NCBI GenBank assembly: GCA_031002005.1
Contig: JARYHS010008074.1
Coordinates: forward strand, 277,079,930-277,143,929
From: Vandiemenella viatica
Lineage: Eukaryota; Arthropoda; Insecta; Orthoptera; Morabidae
Length of the DNA stretch: 64,000 nucleotides
Direction: 5' to 3'
Every line of letters begins with the position of its first letter. Position 1 is the stretch's first letter. Of the stretch, positions 46,761 through 58,790 are shown piece by piece. A model generated the notes under the pieces. That model was not told the DNA's origin. It ran no database searches and saw nothing but the letters and a program-made list of their open reading frames with translations. Position numbers and translations under genes: made by a program.

Positions 46761-47991
46761 CCCCACTAATTACATTTGAACTGTCAGACTGCTCCATATT
46801 TGTAATACATTGAATATATTTCTTTCCTACTTACATGAAATATTTTACAATTATTAAACTGGTAGTATTTAATGATATCCGGTTACTGTGCAAAGTACGG
46901 CTAGTAGAAAAAACTGTTAAATCGGGTTGAAAATAAGGCTAGCTGCTTCCTTGGTACTTTAAGGAAGAGGGAAACCCGAAAGCCATAAAACATGTAACAA
47001 AGTTGTAACAAGCGCCAAAACATACTATTATATACATTATTTCCTATGCATTAATAGACATCTTGAGCCGTCTGTGACTTTTTTATAGTCAGAATTTGGT
47101 GTGGCAGTTGTTTTCTTTACTCAGAATCCACTAAGCATCATCGAATGTTAGTAGTCATTCTGGTACAGGTTGCCATTCAACCTAAACACAACAAGATTAG
47201 ACACATTGCTGATTTAGCGGCAATAGATATCGTTAGAATTCGGTGCTGCAGCCATCTTATTCACTCAAAAACAATGATACACCATGGAATATTAGTCTTC
47301 ATGCAGGTCCAGGCTGCATTTAAACCTAACCACACCCTCCGCTAATACAGCTCCTTGAAAATCAAAACATTCACGGCAAAGATGGTTGCTGCATATTGGC
47401 TAATACCGTACATACGGCGATTTGCATTGTATTACTCTTGTCTTACCTGTTTTGTCGACTTCGCGTACACTTTTTCTTGAATACTAATGTGCGTTAATCA
47501 CATTTTCATCCCGAAATAGCAATTTTTATCTACTGGCTATACTTTGCACAGCACCCAGATAACCACTTTTTACAATTCAGTATTACTGATATTTGTGTTA
47601 AATACACATGCTGTCAAAACATAAACGATGGTTACTGCTAATATTATTTTTAAATATCTTCTTTCTAAATGTTTTACACGGGTCAGCTACTACACAAGGC
47701 TTCCTATGCAGCCAAAGATAAAACGTGGCTTTAATTTTTTTTAAATTTTGAACAAAATAGCATTTGACAAATCCAGTATCTATTTTTTTTAAATATCTAC
47801 TTTTTAAATGTTTTACAATTAAACTGGTAGTATTTAATGATAACTTTTTACAATTCGGTAATATTGATGTTTGATATATTGACTTTTTAAATATTTTACA
47901 ATGAAACATGAGGAAGAAATGTAAGCAAGAAATGTTCATTTAAATATATGAGTTCCTTGAAACGAAAGAGAACATATTAGTAAGCTTCCTA
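46761..47991. other. AT-rich spacer with P-like motif traces
   Basis: No gene. Two stretches (47158-47200 and 47300-47340) repeat TGGTACAGGTTGCCATTCAACC-like sequence, a motif also inside the P-like elements, so old P-like debris is possible. A TTTTTTAAATATCT...AAATGTTTTACA stretch occurs twice (about 47648-47675 and 47785-47815). Confidence 0.35.
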
Positions 47992-48333
47992 GATTATTTA
48001 TGTATTTTATGGCCATGCACAAAATCAATAATACAATGTAACATTAAATTATAATTAAAATTCAAAGTCAACACGACGCAGCCAATCTAGAACTTCATTT
48101 GAAATATTAATAAAATCTATTGGTGATCCCCTGAAGGCGCGAAGTGGACAATCAACTGTCACGAGACGGATGGTTTGTGTTTCCTCACCACAGTTGCAGT
48201 TCGGCGAATCTATCATTCTTCATGTGTTCAGAGCTCAAGCAGATCTGCCATGCTCAGACCTAACTCTGTTAAGAGCTGCCCAGGTCTTGCGAGGAAGATC
48301 GATTCCCTTTAGTGCCTGTTGACAGTCAAACTG
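47992..48333 (-). pseudogene. jockey LINE fragment, copy 2 (3' end)
   Basis: On the minus strand this matches 20090-20410 of the jockey copy: the LPRKTWAALNRVR-like block, the CNCGEE(T)QTIR cysteine region, PLRAFRGSPIDFINISNE and the GTGCATGGCCAT 3' UTR. It stops abruptly at about 48333, so it is heavily 5' truncated, as usual for LINE insertions. Confidence 0.85.
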
Positions 48334-49450
48334 TAAGCACCTTAAAATTTGGGTAAATTCTTGTTTTCTTATCTAAAAGCATAAGGGAGGGAGTAAGCTT
48401 TCCAATAAACATATAATTTTCATTGCAAGTACAGGAAGTGAGAAACGTTTCATGCAGAAGCCAATACAGCAAGCTAACTCAATAAATAAACCATTTTAAA
48501 AATTGTAAAGTCACTCAACATGTAATACAAGTGCTAAATAAACATTTCTAATAGTAAAGAATCTTTAAACTAACCTGGATTAGGGTTATCCATTATTATC
48601 CAACTTGTAAACAATAGATTTTGGTTGCGTGATAATTACAGTAATTCTTAACACTTTTAGATGCAGTAAAGTATTTTTGAAATAATAATAATTCAAAAGA
48701 AGGTTAAATTCACTAAAATTCCGTAGTTTCAGACCGTATAAATAAAGAAAATAAAATTTGAAACACTTCGATAAACACACTTTCACTTCTTTCAACATTT
48801 TTTACCATACGTATTCAGGAATTTCTTGGACTAGAAAGTAGATTTTCCAAAAGAACTAAATATCTAGTATAACATATTAAAATTTCAGAACATTCCATGC
48901 AGTAGAACAGATTTTATATACATTTTAAAGTTATTTCGTCATCAACCATAACGCGGTAATTTCGCAATTTATTTGCAAATAAACCAAAGCCACTTCTGTA
49001 AATAAAACAACTGTTAAAAGATGTAAGTAAATTCAAAGAAAATTCAGATAATGTCACTTTTTCGATATAAACAATACTTTCTATTTCATAATTATTAAAC
49101 AGATTTAAACCCGATCTTTGTTAGACTCATAACTTTGCCATTACACTACCGATAATAATAATATTTACACCATTTTAATCAGGAATTAAAGTAGGACATG
49201 ATGACAACAATTTTAACACGATAATTTGCAATTCAGCAGGGTTGCCTAAAAATTGCCAGAATTAACACCCATCTCGCGGAATCACTGATTAACTTGTGGA
49301 AGCTTTTTATCAATGCGCCTGAAAACTAAGTTCATTTACAAGCAAGATAATTATTTGAGAGTTTTCACTAAATACTTTTCATAATCCTTGAAGGTCAGGC
49401 TACACACGATTAAAGTTAGTACACATTCTATAATTACACATTTTTATATT
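48334..49450. other. AT-rich spacer, no gene seen
   Basis: Very AT-rich, stops in all frames. The small minus-strand frame at 48586-48798 has low-complexity aromatic content and no family resemblance. Confidence 0.5.
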
Positions 49451-52140
49451 ACTAGACGACCCGTGCGAAAATTTCGCGAATGAAATACGATGAATAGTGA
49501 AATTGAATTTAATGTCACCAAGTTCAATCATTACTCTTCATACTCCTACTTCATTTATCGATTTTGGTTAGAAATCCAGGGAGATAAATGGCTCGAAACA
49601 CAAAAAACGTATTTTAGAAATAATGACATTTTTGCGCTTTATGGGTCGAATTACGAAAAATTTCTTTCTTAGAATATAAAGTTACCACGGCGGAAACCTT
49701 AGTCTTTACTACGATATGTCATTTATCTATATCGATTGGATATCAAAGGAAATATAAGGCTCGTGACACAAAAATACGTTGTAGAACAATTTATACTTTT
49801 TCCCTTTAATAGTTGAATTCCAAACACTTCTTTCATAAAATATGATGTCAGCAAAGCAGAGACATTATTCCTCACAATCGTACTTGATTTATCGATTTTG
49901 GATAGATATCAAGGGAGATAAGTGGCTCGAGACACAAAAAACGCATTTTAGAAAAATTGACGTTTTTGCTTTTTATGGGTCGAATTACGAAAAATTCCTT
50001 TGTTAAAATATAATATTACCACGGCGGAGACCTTATTCTTTAATATGATACCTCATTTATCTATATCGGTTAGATATCAAGGGAGATAAATCGCTCGTGA
50101 CACAAAAATTGGTTATAGAAAAATTTATACTTTTTTCCTTTAACGGTTGAATTCCAAAAACATTCTTTCTTAAAATATGATTTCACAAAGCTGATACATT
50201 ACTCCTTATATTCCTACTTCATTTATCGATTTTGGTTAGATATCCAGGGAGATAAATGGCTCGAGATACAAAAAACGCATTTTAGAAAAATTGACATTTT
50301 TGCCTTTTAAGGGTGGAATTACGAAAAATTCCTTTGTTAAAATATAATGTAACCATGGCGGAGACCTTATTCTTTAATATGATACCTCATTTATCTATAT
50401 CGGTTAGATATTAAGGGAGATAAATCGCTCGTGACACAAAAATGCGTTTTAGAAAATTTTTTACATTTTCCCTTTAAGGGTTGAATTCCAAAAACATTCT
50501 TTCTTAAAATATGATGTCACAAAGCTGAGACATTACTCCTCATAATCCTACCTCATTTATCGATTTTGGTTAGATATCCAGGGAGATAAATGGCTCAAGA
50601 AACAAAAAATGCATTTTAGAAAAAGTGACATTTTTGCCCTATAAGGGTCGAGTTACGAAAAATTCCTTTCTTAAAATATAATGTTACCATGGCGGAGACC
50701 TTATTCTTTAATATGATACCTCATTTATCTATATCGGTTAGATATTAAGGGAGATAAATCGCTCGTGACACAAAAATTGGTTATAGAAAAATTTATACTT
50801 TTTTCCTTTAACGGTTGAATTCCAAAAACATTCTTTCTTAAAATATGATTTCACAAAGCTGATACATTACTCCTTATATTCCTACTTCATTTATCGATTT
50901 TGGTTAGATATCCAGGGAGATAAATGGCTCGAGATACAAAAAACGCATTTTAGAAAAATTGACATTTTTGCCTTTTAAGGGTGGAATTACGAAAAATTCC
51001 TTTGTTAAAATATAATGTAACCATGGCGGAGACCTTATTCTTTAATATGATACCTCATTTATCTATATCGGTTAGATATTAAGGGAGATAAATCGCTCGT
51101 GACACAAAAATGCGTTTTAGAAAATTTTTTACATTTTCCCTTTAAGGGTTGAATTCCAAAAACATTCTTTCTTAAAATATGATGTCACAAAGCTGAGACA
51201 TTACTCCTCATAATCCTACCTCATTTATCGATTTTGGTTAGATATCCAGGGAGATAAATGGCTCGAGATACAAAAAACGCATTTTAGAAAAATTGACATT
51301 TTTGCCTTTTAAGGGTGGAATTACGAAAAATTCCTTTGTTAAAATATAATGTAACCATGGCGGAGACCTTATTCTTTAATATGATACCTCATTTATCTAT
51401 ATCGGTTAGATATTAAGGGAGATAAATCGCTTGTGACACAAAAATGCGTTATAGAAAAATTTATACTTTTTCCCTTTATGGGTTGAATTCCAAACACATT
51501 CTTTCTTAAAATATGATGTCACAAAGCTGAGTCATTACTCCTCATAATCCTACCTCATTTATCGATTTTGGTTAGATATCCAGGGAGATAAATGGCTCGA
51601 GATACAAAAAACGCATTTTAGAAAAAGTGACATTTTTGCCCTATAAGGGTCGAATTACGAAAAATTCCTTTCTTAAAATATAATGTTACCATGGCGGAGA
51701 CCTTATTATTTAATATGATACCTTATTTATCTGTATCGGTTAGATATTAAGGGAGATAAACCGCTCGTGACACAAAAACGCATTGCAAAAATATTGATAC
51801 TTTTGCCCTTTAAGGGTCGAATTCCGAAAACTTTCTGGCTTAATATATGACGTCACTAAACCGGAGATCTTAATCTTTAAAATGATACTTCATAAAACTG
51901 TTTCAGATAGGTATCCAGGGAGATAACTGACTCGTAACACAGAAAACAGCATTTTAGAAAAAATTACATTTTTGCCCTTTAAGGGTCGAATTCCGAAAAG
52001 TTTCTTGCTTAAAATACGATTTAATCAAAGTGGAGACCATAAGCTTTAAAATGACACCTCATTCATTGATTTCGGTTAAGTATGAAGGAAGATATAGGCT
52101 TGTGACAAAAAAATACCTAATAGAAATAATATATATGATT
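49451..52140 (+). repeat. Satellite-bearing element, copy 2, 334-bp higher-order array
   Basis: The head is ACTAGACGACCCGTGCG, followed by the near-palindrome GCGAAAATTTCGC. About 16 monomers follow. Two types alternate: A (CATTTATCGATTTTGG...CCAGGGAG...GGCTCGAG) and B (CATTTATCTATATCGG...AAGGGAG...CGCTCGTG). Starts at 49553, 49721, 49887, 50055, 50221, 50389, 50555, 50723, 50889, 51057, 51223, 51391, 51557 and 51725 give steps of exactly 168 and 166 alternately, so the period is 334 bp. A block around 50095-50763 recurs almost unchanged 668 bp later. The last two or three monomers are divergent, and the element ends in AATAATATATATGATT at about 52140. Confidence 0.92.
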
Positions 52141-52789
52141 TTTGAATAGCAGTAGAATACATCAAGCAGGCGGCTGAGGGTATAACGTTCGCTGCTCAGA
52201 CCGTCTGGCTGTCTTAATTCTTTTGTCTTTTGATTTCGTCTTTGGTCTGTATCCTGGGAACGTTGTGGAAAATTAACCTGCGCTGATATGGTGTGTGTGT
52301 GTGTGTGTCGGTTGGACCACGCAATAGCCGGAAATGGTTTATCTTCGTGTGACCGCATGGCTGACGTACCACCATGTTAAATTTTCTGACGAGTGACTGG
52401 TGATGATAGGGACTATAAACTTTAAAATTTTCAAAAGGGGTTTGGGTCGGTTTTCTTCCTCTCCATAAATTGCATTTTTTTGGAAACGTTTGTTCGATTG
52501 CCTACTCAACTGTAACAGCTATTTTCTGGAATGTGACTTTGGAATAAAATTCGTTTGTCATCAAGTGGATTCTTAAATGTTTTAGTAGTGAACTGTAACC
52601 TTTCCTAAGCTTTTGGTTCAAATACGCTTTGTGGCGGCCGTTAAGCTTTACAGTAGAATATTCTTGTCAGGCACATGGTCATTTAAAATTATTTATTCAA
52701 ATTTAACAGAACTTTCTACAAGGTAACATTAAACTAAGGTATCTAAGCTCTATACTAGCCCCGGTATAGCAGCTTAGTTCCTTACAAGG
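52141..52789. other. Spacer with (GT)n microsatellite
   Basis: A (GT)n run lies at about 52290-52309. No coding or TIR recognised. Confidence 0.45.
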
Positions 52790-53865
52790 AAGTGCCATTT
52801 TGGTGGGGCTGAGGCTATCAACTCCAATCTCCATGCGTCTCTCCCATTAAAATTATCAGATACAAGCTGTTTAGCGGTTTTTAGGCTTGGACTTCTTGTG
52901 ATTTAAGTCTCTGAAATTGATTGTCCATGTCGTCATGGATGGGCAGATCCAAGGTATGATAGATCTTATTATATTTGGCAATTGTGTCGTCTTATCATGG
53001 GCGGTTAGCCAGTACAGTGGAGTGGTCTTGATATATCAACTAATTATCCGCATTGTCTGGTTCAGACTGTGTCGATCTTTTTGACGTCGGTGCTATTCAT
53101 CCAGACAGATGAGCAGTACTCAGCTGCAGAATATACAAGGCTCAGTGCGAAATGTGGAGGTGGATGCTCCCCAGGAGTTGCCAGTTAACTTATGCAGAAT
53201 ATTTCTGGTTCTTAGTTTTGCTGCAAGGTTGTTTAGATGTTTATTGTACGACACGGTGCGATCCATTACGACTCCCAAATACTTGGGGAAGAGCTCGTGT
53301 CCTAGGAGACTGCCATCAAGAAGAACATCGAACGAGAGATTCGCCGCCCGATTGTTCAGATGGAAGACGCTAGTTTCTGTCTTGCTGGAACTGGGTACGA
53401 GACGCCATTTTTTAAAAAATAGTTGCTCAGAGTTTTGAGGTCTGCTGTTAAACTATTGTCAATTTGCTGAACGTTATTGGATTGTACTACTGTCAGATCG
53501 TCAGCATAAGATAATTGTTTGAATTCTGTTTGAGGAATGGCGGAAATATATACATTAAAAGGAAGTGGGGCAAGAACTGAGCCTTGAGGCAGACCATTAT
53601 TCACTTTTCTTTGCTTATCTTATTATCTGAGAAAACCTGGAATGTTCGGTTAGTTAGCATGGTATTGGTCCGACAAGTGATTTTTTTTGCACTTTAAAAT
53701 GTTCAGCAGTATGTATATCACGCCTTCATGCCACCCCATATCGTAGGCTGCGGTAAGGTCAACAAATACAGCACCAGTCTTCAATCGTTTCTCGAATCCT
53801 GCTTCTATATGTGAGTTGTTAAGGCCAGGACCTGATCCTCGCAATTTCTTGCAGGTCTAAAACCT
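52790..53865 (-). pseudogene. jockey LINE fragment, copy 3 (RT and part of C-terminus)
   Basis: The minus strand matches about 18965-20095 of copy 1: HIEAGFEKRLKTGAVFVDLT and AAYDMGWHEG (53844-53720), NNGLPQGSVLAPLPFN (53604-53555), LSYADDLTV (catalytic YADD), and C-terminal parts down to 52790. The 5' side is cut by the P-like element at 53875; no continuation of jockey appears beyond that element's far end. Several frameshifts. Confidence 0.85.
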
Positions 53866-54051
53866 GCCTGGTAACATGGAGGAAAGAAATATATGGAGAG
53901 GAAATACCGCTTATTCTGTGACGCCGCCTCTCAACTCTCGGCTGATACTGCGCATGCGCGTGGTCTTATTACACATCCCTACAATTGCTATTTTCACATT
54001 GTGATTGATGCTCTGATTATTTCATTTTCTAATGTGTGTAAGTTTTTTATA

Positions 54052-54126
54052 ATGCCAGCTTTTGCTGCATATGGTTGCACAAATAGGTCAGATAGTAAAG
54101 AACGTGGAATATCATTTCATAAATAA
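54052..54126 (+). pseudogene. THAP zinc-finger start of a P-like transposase
   Basis: The 24-codon frame starting MPAFAAYGCTNRSD and ending GISFHK then stop matches the opening of THAP DNA-binding domains (C2CH zinc finger): the 'YGCxNR' and 'SFHKFP' signatures. The first zinc-ligand Cys, normally just before the AA, is missing. The frame ends at the place where the 'FP' should follow, perhaps a lost or unseen splice donor. The second element (56830-56890) has the same motif with the first Cys present but no start. Confidence 0.55.
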
Positions 54127-54793
54127 GTGCATTTAATTATTGTTCTTGAAGTTTGCAGTATGTATTGGCAAGTTTGGTGCCTGTTTATAAATATTTAGTC
54201 ATAGGATGACTTTGTTCTCAAATTTTGTTGGTGTAGTGTAGAAAATCAACATACCTTGCTATTTTGCAAATAATAGACAAGCATTACTTTTTAACGAGTG
54301 TTGAAAATGAGATTTAAAGGGGTGATTTATACATCGTGATTCAGTGAATTTAGTATTGCGCTTTCTTTCGTTGCGTTGCAGTTTATACTGACAGTGTATA
54401 ATGAAATTAAATGTGTTAAATTATGCCATGCAATCTAGGAATCTTGATGAAGCAAACGATGTTGTTACCCCAAATGCAGTTTGCGATTCAAATACGCGTG
54501 TGTGATTGGGTATATATAGTTTGATTCTGTAGTGGCAATTTAATAGAGATTGTGGTTAGGTCTAAATGCAGTCTGTACCAGAATGGTTTTGTTGTTCCGT
54601 AAGGGACAAAGAATTTATCTATTATTGTTGGTAATTTCATGAGAACCATGTTAGTGACAAATAGTGTATCACGATGTAAATTACTTCCAGCTATTCCCAA
54701 CTAAGCTTACGATGTATGGTAACAAGGTAACTATATTTATACTGGTCTAGGAAGCATTTCAACCTAACCACAAGTGGTAGTAATAAAACTGAA

Positions 54794-55773
54794 ACTAGAC
54801 GACCCGTGCGAAAATTTCGCGAATAAAATGCGATGAATTGTGAGGTTGAAGATAATGTCACCAAGTTCAGTCATTACTCTTCAAACTCCTACTTCATTTA
54901 TCGATTTTGGTTATAAATCCAGGGAGATAAATGGCTTGAGACACAAAAAACGCATTTTAGAAAATTGACTTTTTTGCCTTTTATGGGTCGAATTACGAAA
55001 AATTCCTTTCTTAAAATATAATGTTACCACGGCGGAGATCTTATTCTTTAATATGATACCTCATTTATCTATATCGGTTAGATATCAAGGGAGATAAATC
55101 GCCCGTGACACAAAAATCGGTTATAGAAAAATTTATACTTTTTCCTTTAAGGGTTGAATTCCAAAAACATTCTTTCTTAAAATATGATGTCACAAAGCTG
55201 AGACATTACTCCTCATAATCCTACCTCATTTATCGATTTTGGTTAGATATCCAGGGAGATAAATGGCTCGAGATACAAAAAACGCATTTTAGAAAAAGTG
55301 ACATTTTTGCCCTATAAGGGTCGAATTACGAAAAATTCCTTTCTTAAAATATAATGTTACCATGGCGGAGACCTTATTATTTAATATGATACCTTATTTA
55401 TCTGTATCGGTTAGATATTAAGGGAGATAAATCGCTCGTGACACAAAAACGCATTGCAAAAATATTGATACTTTTGCCCTTTAAGGGTCGAATTCCGAAA
55501 ACTTTCTGGCTTAATATATGACGTAACTAAAGCGGAGATCTTGATCTTTAAAACGGTTTCAGATAGGTATCCAGGGAGATAACTGACTCCTAACACAGAA
55601 AACAGCATTTTAGAAAAAATTACATTCCGAAAACTTTCTTGCTTAAAATACGATTTAACCAAAGTGGAGACCATAAGCTTTAAAATGACATCTCATTCAT
55701 TGATTTCGGTTAAGTATAAAGGAAGATATAGGCTTGTGACAAAAAAATACCTTATAGAAATAATATATATGAT
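54794..55773 (+). repeat. Satellite-bearing element, copy 3 (six monomers)
   Basis: Same head (ACTAGACGACCCGTGCG) and same tail (AATAATATATATGAT) as copy 2, with only about six monomers between (starts 54896, 55063, 55228, 55396, about 55552, about 55690). The divergent last monomers match the last monomers of copy 2. The copies therefore differ mainly in the number of A/B units. Confidence 0.88.
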
Positions 55774-56289
55774 ATCCATTCTGCATGTCCACCATGTAAT
55801 TCATTTTGGCTTTGGCAGAATTAATTTTTGGTCCAGACCGCATCCCAACCCAATCCCCTCAATTTGGAGACAGTATATCTCGAGAACTAGGGAAGATATC
55901 GAAAATTTTTATTCTTTATTTTTTATTTGTCTCGTCTTTTTAAATAACTACCCATCATCAAATTTGACCAATTTTTCCTTCTGAATTTTAACCAAAAACA
56001 TCTCACATTTGAGACAGAATATCTCGAAAACTAAGCAGGATATAAAAAATTTTATTCATCATTTTTTGTCTTATCGAGTTACATAATAATCCATCACCAG
56101 ATTGCGGCGTCACGTTTATCCTAGAATCCCCTTGAGGTTTTTGTACATATTTCCCGTTAGTATGGATAAGTAATATGGCGGCCACGCCTCCCCACTCCTC
56201 CTCCGCCCGGCGTCACTTCAATGCGTGGTGAAGTTCCCTTTCGTAATCTCCATATATTTCTTTCCTGCAAGGCTGGTTCCTTAATCGTA

Positions 56290-58585
56290 TACGACATGGC
56301 GTTATTTATTTATTTATCAATCTTGTTTCATGGATACCTGTTGAGGAAGGACCTCTGGGATATGAAACATGTCATGGTTAATACACATAAATACATTATG
56401 AGTCATAATCATAGTAAAAATAATTATATATTCCAAAGACAAATAAAAAGAATAACAATAAACATTAATTTTTACAACTGAATTTTGCTAAATTCATATT
56501 GGATACAATTAATTAATTGGTTCAAATTCTTGACTGGAGTAGAAGGAGTTACCAATAAGATAATCTCTCAGTTTTTCTTTAAATATATCTTTAATATCTG
56601 CAAACTGTTTTATACTTTTGGAAGTTAATTAAACAGATGTATACCCTGGAGGAAGGTATATATGGAGACGAAATAACGCTAAATATGTGAAACCCCAAAT
56701 AAAAACTCGTCTCCTACTGCGCATTCGCGGCGGCGATAGGAATAACCCCAAAACATTGGGCTGTTTGCACTGTGTCTGCTCCTGAGAATGATTCATTTTC
56801 TAATATTCTGAAGTTTTTTTATAACGCTAACTTGTATTGCATACGGTTGCACAAACAGACAAAAACGGAAACAACCTGGAATAACATTTCATAATTAAGT
56901 CACATTGTAATTATTGTTCTTGAAGTATCTGATAGGGAACTGCAACATTAGGGCCTATCGTTATAAATTTATTCATTGCTCTCAACAGGATAATGCCGTT
57001 CTCAAATATTTGTTGGTGTAGTGTAGACAATCAGCATATGTTACTACTTTGCACATAAAAGTTGGCCTTATTGTAAACAAGTGTTGGAAGTCTAATTTGA
57101 GCGCGTCAAGTTTACATCGCGATATAATGGTATTTTGCATGCTTTAGTCCAGTTCAGTTTACACTGAAAGTGTACCATTAAATTACTTGTGATAATTTGT
57201 GCTGTGAGAACTATGAAACATGATGACGCAAACGTTGTTGTTACCCGAAATTTTGCTCGCGATGCATTTCATGTGTTTAGGTGTGTCTAAATAGTTTTTG
57301 CGACAGTATTAATGAAAATGTGGGTAGGTTGAAATCAGCCTGTACCAGAAGGAACAAACAATTTGTAATTAGTTGTTAGTAATTTCATAAGCACCATGTT
57401 AGTGACACAACATGTATCGCTTATCGCAATGTATACTACTCTCATTCAAGCCTCTCACTTTTGGAGACAGCATATCTCGAGAACTAAACGAGATATCGAA
57501 AATTTTTATTGTTGACTTTCAATTTCTCTCGTCGTGTTTCATAAGAATGTTATCTAATTTGACTTTGGGGATATTTTTCTTCTGAAATTCAACCTGACAC
57601 CACACTTTTGAGACTACATATTTCGAGTACTAAGCTGGACATCAAAATAATTTATTCTTCATTTTTGCTCTGTCTCGTCGAGTTTCATTGCGGTGACGCG
57701 GTTGTCGTATGATATCCTTGAGGTTTTCTTGTGTTTGTACGGGCGACCAATATGGCGGCCTCTCCACCCCATTTCTCTCTACCCGGCTTCACTCCAGTAT
57801 GTGGTGAAGGTCCCTTGCGTGGTCTCCATATATTCATTCTTCCATGATGTATACCAGAATAATTAACTCCTCTTTGTACTAATGACAGAGATGTTTGTGT
57901 TTTGTGCAAGTTATTTCTGTTTCTTGTATTGAAATTGTGTACCTATGAATTAGAAGTAAACAAGTTAAAATGATCAATGACAAAGGACATGAGAGAATAT
58001 ATATACTGAGAAGTCATTGTAAGAATATTGAGTTTTTTAAAAAGTTGTGTGCAAGAAGTTCTTGGTTTCACCCTACACAACATCCTAATAGCTCTTTTCC
58101 GTGCTATGAAAACTTTTTTGCTTTGTGAAGAGTTTCCCCAAAAATTTATGCCATATGACATCACTGAATGAAAATATGAAGAGTACACCTGTTTCGTTAA
58201 TTCTAGATCTGCTGTTAGAGAAAGTGTTCGTATTGCAAAGGTGGCACTACTTAACTTCTTCAATAGTGAAGTGATATATTCTTGCCAACAGAGTTTCTCA
58301 TCTATTTTAATACCAAGGAATATTACACTCTTTGTTTCTAATATTGCGTTATTTTTATTGCTTACTTGTAAATCTGGCTGTCCATAATTTTTGTTTTAAA
58401 CCTAAAATAATGTGTTTTTTTTCCAAATTTAATATTAATGAATTTGCCTAAACCAATTTGCTACTTCATCAAGTACTTCATTTACATTAAATTTTAGATT
58501 GCTGTTTGTTGTTTTTCTAACAGTCAGGTTAATGTCATCTGCAAATAATAGATCTGTTTTCGAGATATCAAGAGCAATATTGGTA
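56290..58585 (-). pseudogene. LINE family A, copy 2, split by P-like element
   Basis: Minus strand, homologous to 1270-2055. Segment 58585-57847 holds FADDINLTV (RT motif C region) and SSATFAIRTLSLTADLELTK (58263-57943). Segment 56644-56290 holds the LRDYLIGNSFYSS end and the 3' UTR with CATATCCCAGAGGTCCTTCC-like sequence and an ATAAATAAAT tail. Between them sits the P-like element 56645-57846, whose TSD joins them seamlessly. Confidence 0.88.
56645..57846 (+). mobile_element. P-like (THAP) transposon, copy 2
   Basis: A 1202-bp element in a LINE, with perfect 8-bp TSD ATGTATAC (56637-56644 and 57847-57854). The inverted ends CCTGGAGGAAGGTATATATG and, reversed, CATGGAAGAATGAATATATG continue GAGAC. 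The degenerate THAP start (CIAYGCTNRQ...GITFH) is at about 56830-56890. TATCTCGAGAACTA-type internal units are at 57470-57670. The 8-bp TSD plus THAP start support a P-superfamily assignment. Internally deleted, so non-autonomous. Confidence 0.75.
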
Positions 58586-58790
58586 GTATTTTTGTATTTT
58601 TTTTTTTTTCAGGGAAGAAAACTATTTATATGAACTTAGAAATCAAAATATTGTCTAAATATGAAATTTCATCCAAATCGTTATAGCAGTTTCCGAGATC
58701 CAATATATACATATATATTAATTTACAAGAATTGCTCGCTTAAAGATATAAGATATACATACTTTATATGTTGATGTTAAAAATTATTTC
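58586..58790 (+). repeat. Fragment with LINE/SINE-type tail motif
   Basis: Contains AAATTTCATCCAAATCGTTA followed by GCAGTTTCCGAGATCC and an ATATATACATATATA run, the kind of 3' tail seen on many arthropod interspersed repeats. Poly(T) at 58598-58608. Confidence 0.4.

Larger units (their letters stand above)
53875..56271 (+). mobile_element. P-like (THAP) transposon, copy 1, with satellite element inside
   Basis: Inverted ends: left CATGGAGGAAAGAAATATAT, right reversed CTTGCAGGAAAGAAATATAT. Flanks CCTGGTAA and GCTGGTTC agree at 5 of 8 positions. Subterminal TGCGCATGCGCG occurs on the left. A THAP-type coding start lies at 54052-54126. A satellite-bearing element (54794-55773) is inserted in the body, followed by two units of the TATCTCGAGAACTA-type internal repeat (55866-56060). 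No further transposase coding is seen. Confidence 0.65.

Noticed and set aside
49451..52140. CRISPR-like regular array
   Set aside because: The units are contiguous ~167-bp monomers without unique spacers, in a eukaryotic context. This is a satellite, not a CRISPR.
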